Below the pieces are notes generated by a model that was not told the origin of the DNA, searched no databases, and saw only the letters and a program-made list of their open reading frames with translations. Shown one piece after another: positions 1-4,863 of a stretch of 10,460 nucleotides of DNA; within the stretch, counting starts at the first letter, position 1; each line of letters opens with the position of its first letter. Source of the DNA: Candidatus Roizmanbacteria bacterium (GTDB lineage Bacteria > Patescibacteriota > Microgenomatia > UBA1406 > GWC2-37-13); assembly GCA_027002315.1 (NCBI GenBank), contig JALWZV010000082.1, positions 1 to 10,460 of the forward strand, given 5' to 3'. Position numbers and translations under genes: made by a program.

Positions 1-91
1 ATGCTCCTGAATTAGTAATTTCTCCAGCTAATACTTCTTTAATAACTGTTAGTTTTAACCTTTCTTTTATTGTCATAGTTCTTTCTTTCAT
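1..91 (-). CDS. Transposase N-terminus, cut by the window edge (ISNCY/IS1202-like)
   Basis: Thirty codons are visible before the window ends, reading MKERTMTIKERLKLTVIKEV and then LAGEITNSGA. The segment resembles the start of the helix-turn-helix DNA-binding region of ISNCY/IS1202-like DDE transposases, where a motif of the type 'ERL.L.VI..V..GEI...(G/E)A' opens the first helices. An alternative start at the internal Met six codons in (ATG at 76) is possible; neither has a Shine-Dalgarno site. The gene reads inward from an IS terminus at 149-183, and a relative of its missing C-terminus is present as a remnant at 4633-4821. The family assignment rests on pattern memory of the N-terminus plus that C-terminal remnant, so it is moderate. 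Confidence 0.6.
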   Translation of the reverse strand, partial: MKERTMTIKERLKLTVIKEVLAGEITNSGA

Positions 92-148
92 GTTTGGGTA
101 AAAAGATAACTGATAATTAAGCCCTTGTATTTTATCTTTTTACCTCAG

Positions 149-183
149 ATAGGGGTGACATTTTCGTCTAGTTAACTATGACA
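149..183 (-). mobile_element. Insertion sequence terminus (terminal inverted repeat)
   Basis: Read on the minus strand, the end begins TGTCA and contains GAAAATGTCACCCCT before running into the transposase leader. The same TGTCA start and the same 15-bp core occur at 4586-4616, beside a transposase C-terminal fragment, so this is taken as the outer end of one IS. The two ends differ in the stretch between TGTCA and the core (12 versus 9 bases). The element extends left beyond the window. Confidence 0.6.
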
Positions 184-227
184 TTATCAAATTCTGCAAT
201 ACTATTTTAACAATTCCTTACTTAAAT

Positions 228-248
228 CCCCGACCGTAAGGTCGTGGG
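228..248. repeat. Small GC-rich palindrome
   Basis: CGACC and GGTCG flank a GTAA loop, with flanking C and G runs extending the stem. It sits at the border between the AT-rich IS flank and the repeat cluster. It resembles in design the two palindromes at 9814-9892, which have a different sequence. There is no T-tract, so it is not called a terminator. Confidence 0.45.
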
Positions 249-256
249 TTGTTTAT

Positions 257-346
257 TCCGTCATTGCAAGCGCCAGTGAAACAATTCCCACCATTATGAC
301 AGATAACGTCATTGCGAGCGTTAGCGAAGCAATCTCCGCCGTTATG
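257..346. repeat. Two short copies of the TCATTGCGAG repeat
   Basis: A degenerate copy (about 257-298) and a good copy (306-346) of the family TCATTGCGAGCG-AGCG-GCAATC-CCGCCGTTATG. Each is a self-complementary unit in which GCGAGCG..AGCG sits between TCATTGC and GCAATC. The second copy plus the following composite element is repeated 220 bp downstream (531-620), showing local duplication of a larger unit. Confidence 0.75.
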
Positions 347-355
347 TTTTTACCA

Positions 356-517
356 CGTCATCACGAGGAGCGTAGCGACGAAGTGATCCCCGCCCTTATG
401 ATGTTCAAATGCTACCCGTGAAAAACTAAACAGAAACCGGTCTTATTCTCATATGGTTGGAGATCGCCACGCTCGTTTACACCACGTCTAACGTGGCTTC
501 GCTCGCTCGCGATGACG
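356..517. repeat. Composite palindromic repeat, copy 1 (MITE-like)
   Basis: The left arm starts CGTCATCACGAGGAGCG and ends CCGCCCTTATG near 400. The right arm, near 459-517, runs as the reverse complement and ends CGCGATGACG. An AT-rich core containing AAAACTAAA and TCTCATATGG lies between. The right arm carries an extra insertion with ACGTGG compared with copy 2. Inverted arms of about 45 bp around a conserved core and a total length near 150-160 bp fit a miniature inverted-repeat element. No transposase for it is seen here. Confidence 0.7.
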
Positions 518-525
518 TAAGAAAG

Positions 526-566
526 TAGTCATTGCGAGCGCTAGCGACGCAATCCCCGCCGTTATG
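526..566. repeat. Short TCATTGCGAG repeat, between composite copies 1 and 2
   Basis: TCATTGCGAGCGCTAGCGA followed by CGCAATCCCCGCCGTTATG. It is preceded by GTAAGAAAGTAG, a spacer that recurs after composite copy 2 (at 724-736). This indicates tandem amplification of a unit made of one short and one composite repeat. Confidence 0.75.
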
Positions 567-575
567 TTTTTACCA

Positions 576-724
576 CGTCATCACGAGGAGCGTAGCGACG
601 AAGTGATCCCCGCCGTTATGCTTTCTAATATAACTCATGAAAAAATAGAGACAAAGATTAGTCTTGCTCTCATATAGTCGGAGATCGCTTCGTCAGTCGC
701 TAACACTCCTTCCTCGCGATGACG
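576..724. repeat. Composite palindromic repeat, copy 2
   Basis: The left arm (576-620) is almost identical to the left arm of copy 1. The core includes TAGTCTTGCTCTCATATAG and the right arm ends CCTCGCGATGACG. At 149 bp it is the cleanest example of the element in the cluster. Open reading frames crossing it follow the repeat and are not considered genes. Confidence 0.75.
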
Positions 725-734
725 TAAGAAAGTA

Positions 735-840
735 GTCATTGCAATCCTTTGATTCAGAAGAAAAACTCCCCATCGTAAGAATACCATCATTGCGAGGAAC
801 GAAGCCACGCTTAGCGCGGCGAAGTGACGTGGCAATCCCA
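735..840. repeat. Truncated and variant short repeats
   Basis: A stub, TCATTGCAATCC, at about 736-748 has lost its internal palindrome. A variant at 786-840 begins ATCATTGCGAGGAACGAAG, contains CCACGC and GACGTGG arms, and ends GGCAATCCC. Between them lies about 40 bp of unrecognised sequence. Confidence 0.55.
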
Positions 841-845
841 AACAT

Positions 846-1001
846 CGTCATCGCGAGAAGACTGATTTATCGGTCGACGCGGCGATCCCCGCCGTTATGG
901 TATTTAAATACTACCGTGAAGAACTAAATAAAAGTTAGTCTTGCTCTCATATAGTCGGAGATCGCTTCCTCACTCGCTAACACTCCTTCCTCGCGATGAC
1001 G
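846..1001. repeat. Composite palindromic repeat, copy 3
   Basis: It starts CGTCATCGCGAG and carries an internal small hairpin (CTGAT/ATCGG type) followed by GACGCGGCGATCCCCGCCG. It shares the core TTAGTCTTGCTCTCATATAG with copy 2 and ends CTCGCGATGACG. Its left arm matches copy 4 at 9906 much better than copies 1 and 2, so at least two subfamilies of the element are present. Confidence 0.75.
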
Positions 1002-1011
1002 TGAGAGAGCA

Positions 1012-1046
1012 GTCATTGCGAGCGTTAGCGTGGCAATCTCAGACTG
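1012..1046. repeat. Short TCATTGCGAG repeat, last in the left cluster
   Basis: GTCATTGCGAGCGTTAGCG followed by TGGCAATCTCAGACTG. It closes the cluster; beyond it the sequence returns to AT-rich background. Confidence 0.7.
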
Positions 1047-1098
1047 ATTCTAAAAATTAGAAATCATAAGTATAAAATTCACTAAAAACTATTTAATG

Positions 1099-1124
1099 AA
1101 GTAAGGCATCTTTGCCTTAACTTA
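1099..1124 (-). terminator. Possible terminator hairpin for the DUF262 gene
   Basis: TAAGGCA and TGCCTTA form a 7-bp stem with a 4-nt loop about 85 bp after the stop codon of the minus-strand gene. On the minus strand the stem is followed, after some bases, by TAGTTTTTAG, a weak and late T-tract. The rest of 1047-1208 is AT-rich with no gene; a second small hairpin (GCTTTA/TAAAGC) lies at 1140-1154. Confidence 0.35.
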
Positions 1125-1208
1125 ACTATAATTTTTATTGCTTTATTTTAAAGCATAGTTTTATATTATTTGTACTTATTGAGTGAATACTTTTACTTAA
1201 ACTTTTCC

Positions 1209-3005
1209 TTACAGTCCTTGATAGTATTTTTTTATTTTTTCTGCTATAAGCTTACGTCTTTGTTTTAAAAATTCATTATAATCATCTATATCTGCTTTTA
1301 ATATCATTTCAGGAATACAATTCTCTTTTATATTTTTTAAAAGTTCTTCTTTATTAGTAATACCTCCATAAAGCATTTTTTTATCTTTAATTTGTTTAAG
1401 TATTAAATTGAAATAATCTTTCGGTTTTTTGTTTCCGATCTTAACATTAATCTCAGACTGCATATATACGTAATTAGCTATCTGATTATACTCTCGTCTT
1501 TGTAAACCTCGTTTTCTTAAAAAATCTTTTGGAAATATATGATGAATATCTCCTCTGTGAGTTATTAAATCGGCAACTGTAATTTCTTTTGAAAGAAAAC
1601 CTTTGTCTTTGTTCTTTACCTGAGCTGCTAAAAATACATTAAAATGAGGACTACTAGCTATGGCACTATTTAGGCTCTGAATTAAACCATCCCCCCAAAA
1701 ACCATCAGAAAGCTCTGCTCTTTCCAAGTTTAGCATGTGATTTTCTATTCCTAGTTCATCTATTCTCTTTATATCAAAATCTATTTTTGACTCAGGTGAG
1801 CCAGAATAACGTCCAGTTAATACTGATAATACAAACCACTTTCTTACATATTTTTCTATCTTTGCGGGTTGATAATTCAAGCTTCTGAGTTTTAAATATA
1901 AAATGTAAGCAAAATTTAAGGCGTTTCTTGATCTAATCATACTTTTATCTATAAATCCAGCGGATCTAATAATCATTAGAAAGCGTTTAAAATTGGTCTC
2001 GTTAATAAATTTTAAAACAGACTTTTCTAATCTTTTAAAAGTATTTTTAACAATATCTTCTTCATATGTTCTTGTTTCAAAATTTCGTCCAGATAACAAA
2101 CTAACTAAATCAGCTAGCTTACCTCGACTAAATTCACTTACAAATGCTACCCTCAAGACATCTTTATAATTTGGATCGTAAAGGTCATCATTTTCGTTTT
2201 TTAACCATCTCAAATAAGACATGTACTTACTTTGAGAAAAATCTTTATCTATTTCGGTAAGCTTGTTGTAAAAATCGGGATAAATGGCTAAATGACAAAA
2301 GTAATCAATACACTTTCTTAATTCTACCCCACCGTATCTATCATTAGAAGCAATCTTACTCATGGCAAAGTCAGCTTGACTTAAAACAACACCTTGACTA
2401 TTAATTCGAACAAAAATTTCTGTAACTGTTTCTATATCTAATTCTCCACTAAGTTCAATTAACCCTATTTGTTTTTTTGTTATGCCTTGAAGTTTTTGTA
2501 ATACTTTTTCTAATTTTTCTTGATCAGTTTGAGGGTTCTTATCGCAATAATTTTTAATTAAACTTAACAGACTTACTTCTCTTTTAATAACGGGTGAGAT
2601 GTCAGGAATCCAAGAACTGTCGTTTTTAATAGCGTAATTAAAAACTTCAAATTTCTCTTTGAGAGGATGAAAAGATATAATAATTCTTTCTTTTTTGTAG
2701 TCTTTATTGATAATCTTTTCCCCTAAAATAGCAGCAATCATTGCCGTTACTCTTTGTTGTCCATCGATAAGGATTTTTTTCCCTTCAGACTTACTTCCAT
2801 CTTTAAGATTTATAGACGGGTTACGCCAAGATATTAAATAGCCAATAGGGTAGCCTCTGTATAGTGAATCCATAAGTTCCCTTACTTTCGTTTTGTCCCA
2901 GACAAAAGGTCTCTGTATCTCTGGGATAGCTATTTCACCTGCCGTTACCCATGCCAAAACCGTTTCAATAAGTTGTTGGTTTACGGAATAATTTTGTGTT
3001 TGCAT
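1209..3005 (-). CDS. DUF262/HNH protein of the GmrSD type, candidate type IV restriction enzyme
   Basis: A 598-residue protein with an N-terminal DUF262 domain and a C-terminal DUF1524-like HNH nuclease region. Seen directly: IPEIQRPFVW (27-36), the DUF262 nucleotide-binding signature DGQQRVT (81-87), FVRINSQG (198-205), and near the C-terminus GDIHHIFPKDFL (485-496) followed by N507, N511 and INVKIGNKKP (519-528), the usual His-Asn spacing of this HNH group. In characterised relatives (GmrSD, SspE, BrxU) the DUF262 part hydrolyses nucleotides and helps recognise modified DNA, while the HNH part cuts. A role in restricting modified phage DNA is therefore likely but inferred. Length is typical of fused GmrSD proteins and the key residues are intact. 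No methylase or other defence gene is adjacent, as expected for a modification-dependent enzyme acting alone. The ATG at 3005 has no Shine-Dalgarno site; a weak -10-like TATTAA ends 9 nt upstream. Confidence 0.9.
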   Translation of the reverse strand: MQTQNYSVNQQLIETVLAWVTAGEIAIPEIQRPFVWDKTKVRELMDSLYRGYPIGYLISWRNPSINLKDGSKSEGKKILIDGQQRVTAMIAAILGEKIINKDYKKERIIISFHPLKEKFEVFNYAIKNDSSWIPDISPVIKREVSLLSLIKNYCDKNPQTDQEKLEKVLQKLQGITKKQIGLIELSGELDIETVTEIFVRINSQGVVLSQADFAMSKIASNDRYGGVELRKCIDYFCHLAIYPDFYNKLTEIDKDFSQSKYMSYLRWLKNENDDLYDPNYKDVLRVAFVSEFSRGKLADLVSLLSGRNFETRTYEEDIVKNTFKRLEKSVLKFINETNFKRFLMIIRSAGFIDKSMIRSRNALNFAYILYLKLRSLNYQPAKIEKYVRKWFVLSVLTGRYSGSPESKIDFDIKRIDELGIENHMLNLERAELSDGFWGDGLIQSLNSAIASSPHFNVFLAAQVKNKDKGFLSKEITVADLITHRGDIHHIFPKDFLRKRGLQRREYNQIANYVYMQSEINVKIGNKKPKDYFNLILKQIKDKKMLYGGITNKEELLKNIKENCIPEMILKADIDDYNEFLKQRRKLIAEKIKKYYQGL

Positions 3006-3096
3006 AATTAAATATTAATACATTAAGTACAAAATATTTATGTGTGTTTTTACTTAACCATTTTACACCCTCTTTTTTTATTTCCAATACTTATTG

Positions 3097-3150
3097 ATGG
3101 TGTGGTTATGAATATAACAGAGTAATCCGAGTTATATATTACCATACCAT
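3097..3150. repeat. Imperfect inverted repeat upstream of the DUF262 gene
   Basis: The left arm (3097-3118) contains ATGGTGTGGTTATG and ATATAAC. The right arm (3131-3150) contains GTTATAT and ACCATACCAT. The arms pair over about 17 positions around a 12-nt loop. It lies 92 bp upstream of the start codon at 3005, between that gene and a dead gene fragment. It could be a decayed miniature element, a transcribed hairpin or a large operator; the sequence does not decide. Confidence 0.55.
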
Positions 3151-3185
3151 TCTAAACCCTTTTCTTTTTAAATTGTTTAAAATTT

Positions 3186-3392
3186 TCAAACGTTTATTCC
3201 AAAATAAAGATTAAAATAACTTTTGAGCTGTTTTTCTAAGTCATTTATTGTTTGATAAACAACCTCTTTTTCACATACCCCTTTAACCGTAGTTGAGACA
3301 GGTGCGTTTGTTTGTCTAATGTAGATTATGGGAATATTTAAAGCTTTAGCATAGCCTATCTCTATTCAAGCTGTTCTCCTTTTTTTAGCCAT
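3186..3392 (-). pseudogene. Remnant of a nucleoside 2-deoxyribosyltransferase-like gene
   Basis: From about 3365 down to the stop at 3186 the minus strand reads IEIGYAKALNIPIIYIRQTN, then APVSTTVKGVCEKEVVY and a Lys-rich tail ending FGINV. The E-x-GYA-x-AL-x-x-P-I-I-x-I pattern is typical of the C-terminal half of nucleoside 2-deoxyribosyltransferase-like proteins, where the Glu is the catalytic nucleophile region. A separate ATG at 3392 opens MAKKRRTA and hits a stop at once, and a stop (TGA) directly precedes the IEIGYA frame. The simplest reading is an internal deletion with loss of frame. No intact N-terminal nucleotide-binding part remains. Confidence 0.55.
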
Positions 3393-3415
3393 TTACTATT
3401 TTATAAAACTCTTCC

Positions 3416-3473
3416 AAGGTAAACAATGTATATTGTATAAAACAATCTCAATATTACATTGCTATTTAACCTT
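3416..3473. repeat. Imperfect inverted repeat upstream of the DNRLRE gene
   Basis: The left arm (3416-3435) reads AAGGTAAACAATGTATATTG. The right arm (3449-3473) is its near reverse complement, with CAATATTACATTG and TTTAACCTT plus a few inserted bases. The loop is about 13 nt. It lies 76 bp before the start codon at 3550, just upstream of the proposed promoter. It differs in sequence from the inverted repeat at 3097-3150. Confidence 0.5.
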
Positions 3474-3510
3474 GATTTTGCAAAACAATCATTAAATAAT
3501 TGTAAAACAC

Positions 3511-3540
3511 TTGCGTTATTTATTAGTGTTAGAGTAAAAT
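3511..3540 (+). promoter_or_regulatory. Possible promoter of the DNRLRE gene
   Basis: TTGCGT (3511-3516), an 18-bp spacer and TAAAAT (3535-3540). The -10 box ends 9 nt before the ATG at 3550, so transcription would begin at or next to the start codon. There is no Shine-Dalgarno site in the intervening TAAGACAAG. Taken alone this is weak; it gains weight from the same spacing at two other starts in the window. Confidence 0.4.
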
Positions 3541-3549
3541 TAAGACAAG

Positions 3550-4530
3550 ATGCTGGGTAAAAACTTAGGAAAGATACTTACTGTCTTAGTAAAAACAATC
3601 TTTTTTTTAGTTCTTTTCTTTATATTTACTTCGAAAACTCAGGCTGAAACATTTATAGTCTATCCTGCATCTGACACTTATGCTGATTCTAGTTACCCTG
3701 ACACAAACTTTAACTCGAGACCTTACCTTTTAATAAAAGATTACGAAGATCATTGGGCGTGTAGTTATATTAAGTTCCAACACATTCCAGACTCAGCTGA
3801 GGATTTGCCTCTTAGAAGCGCAACTCTACATCTCAACATTATTGGCGAGATGGGAAATACTTCTGCTTATTGGCATATAGCTCCAGTTGCAGAGAGCTGG
3901 AATGCCTCGACTCTAACTGCCAACAATCGACCTGGATCGCTGACAAACCCACGATACAACTTATATCAAACAGTCGACATCTCAACACACGGTAGTAAAA
4001 GCATAGACCTAACCAAAATAGTCAAAGGTTGGAAAAGTGGGGATATTGACTTTAACAAAGGAATTGTCTTATGTGATCCTGTTGGGGGTAACAGATCGCT
4101 TGCAACTATAAAAAAACAAAACTCTCCTCCGCCATTTACTCCATTTTTGGATGTACGTTACGAGGCACTTCCAGGAGAAGGCGGGTTTGATGAACCAGGT
4201 CCAACGCATACACCAACCCCGACATTAACTCCTACTCCAACATTAACTCCAACGGCGACCCCAACCAAAACACCAACGCCAACTCTTCGTCTTGAGGAAA
4301 CAGTTACGCCAACAAACATAACCTCAGATACTAACACTGCCTCAGCTAGTATATCAGGAAAAGAAAATGAAGAAAAAAATACCGACGCAACACCATCCTC
4401 AGTTGCCAATGACACACAAAATAAAAACAGCAAAATCCCGCTTTTTTTACTAGGAGCGATTTTACTAACAATCGTGGCTATCTTGATTGTGTTGGTTTTG
4501 ATAAAAAAGAAAGAAAAGAAAGAACAGTAA
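3550..4530 (+). CDS. Secreted, membrane-anchored DNRLRE-domain surface protein
   Basis: A 326-residue protein. Residues 1-32 form a signal peptide (Lys-rich start, a hydrophobic core containing VLVKTIFFLVLFFIF, and a likely cut after KTQA). Residues 33 to about 205 form a DNRLRE/CBM96-type beta domain, shown by DTYADSSYPDTNF (42-54), ESWNASTLTANNRP (115-128), DLTKIVKGW (153-161) and FLDVRY (199-204). This domain is common in bacterial cell-surface proteins and some members bind carbohydrate. Residues 216-255 are a low-complexity TPTPTLTPTPT linker, then a Ser/Thr/Asn-rich stretch. Residues 297-318 are a transmembrane helix followed by a Lys/Glu tail, so the protein should be exported and held by its C-terminus. 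There is no LPXTG motif. A role in attachment or envelope structure is inferred; the ligand is unknown. No partner gene is adjacent. Confidence 0.88.
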   Translation: MLGKNLGKILTVLVKTIFFLVLFFIFTSKTQAETFIVYPASDTYADSSYPDTNFNSRPYLLIKDYEDHWACSYIKFQHIPDSAEDLPLRSATLHLNIIGEMGNTSAYWHIAPVAESWNASTLTANNRPGSLTNPRYNLYQTVDISTHGSKSIDLTKIVKGWKSGDIDFNKGIVLCDPVGGNRSLATIKKQNSPPPFTPFLDVRYEALPGEGGFDEPGPTHTPTPTLTPTPTLTPTATPTKTPTPTLRLEETVTPTNITSDTNTASASISGKENEEKNTDATPSSVANDTQNKNSKIPLFLLGAILLTIVAILIVLVLIKKKEKKEQ

Positions 4531-4585
4531 GAAACAGCAACCTCTGGAGTTGTAGTTACTGCTATATCAACCAAAAGAGAAAATT

Positions 4586-4828
4586 TGTCAAACCTAAATG
4601 AAAATGTCACCCCTCCTAACTTAAATAATTTATCAAAACTTAAACCGTCTCAAGGGATGATTCTTAGGTGGTATCCAGTTTAGTTTATGTTCTGTTAATA
4701 AAATTGGTTGTGCAGTAGTCTTCATAGGCTTTTCTGGTAATTCAAAGAAATTGAGGTAATGATTTTTGTATCTTATCCTAATGGTATTATCTAGTCTTTC
4801 TTCAATTAAAACCTTATTTTTTTAACTG
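4586..4828 (-). mobile_element. Truncated IS remnant (same family as the left-edge IS)
   Basis: The right terminus at 4586-4616 begins TGTCAAACC and contains GAAAATGTCACCCCT, shared with the IS end at 149-183. It is followed by the transposase C-terminus on the minus strand. The element stops near 4828, losing most of the transposase and the other end. The break lies within about 10 bp of the 21-bp direct repeat that borders the large gene to the right. The stretch 4531-4585 between the DNRLRE gene and this IS holds nothing I recognise. Confidence 0.65.
4633..4821 (-). pseudogene. Transposase C-terminal fragment (ISNCY/IS1202-like)
   Basis: Sixty-two codons survive. The fragment includes ERLDNTIRIRYKNHYLNFFE, then LPEKP, and ends NWIPPKNHPLRRFKF before the stop. 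The 'IRYK.HYLNF.ELPEKP' strand region and a final 'W.PP.(N/D)HP.RRFKF' match the C-terminal beta domain of ISNCY-like DDE transposases. An in-frame stop at 4822 and the loss of the catalytic core show it is dead. It complements the N-terminal piece at 1-91 but comes from a different copy. Confidence 0.65.
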
Positions 4829-4834
4829 GTGTTT

Positions 4835-4855
4835 TTGGTTAAGTTTTGTTATTAT
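4835..4855 (+). repeat. 21-bp direct repeat, left copy
   Basis: TTGGTTAAGTTTTGTTATTA plus a final T, identical to 7510-7530. It abuts the broken edge of the IS remnant on the left and leads straight into the large coding region on the right, where its last six bases (TATTAT, 4850-4855) are a good -10 candidate. Confidence 0.85.
4850..4855 (+). promoter_or_regulatory. Possible -10 box of the large two-halved gene
   Basis: TATTAT ends 8 nt before the ATG at 4864, the same hexamer and spacing as at the thrS leader. I see no convincing -35 box 16-18 bp upstream, so the call depends on the shared spacing. If correct, the mRNA would be leaderless and the ATG at 4864 would be the start. Confidence 0.35.
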
Positions 4856-4863
4856 TAACACGT

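Noticed and set aside
635..927. Short open frames across the repeat cluster on both strands
   Set aside because: They follow the palindromic repeats, have no start signals, and their products are repeat translations.
257..1046. The repeat cluster as a CRISPR array
   Set aside because: The units are of unequal length, with inverted arms and related rather than unique spacers, and there are no cas genes.
4531..4585. A terminator after the surface-protein gene
   Set aside because: The only local stem (CAAC/GTTG region) is weak with bulges and has no following T-tract.
4158..4610. A 150-residue minus-strand frame opposite the surface-protein gene
   Set aside because: It is the antisense of the Thr-Pro linker (giving a Val-Gly pattern) and overlaps a well-supported gene and an IS end.
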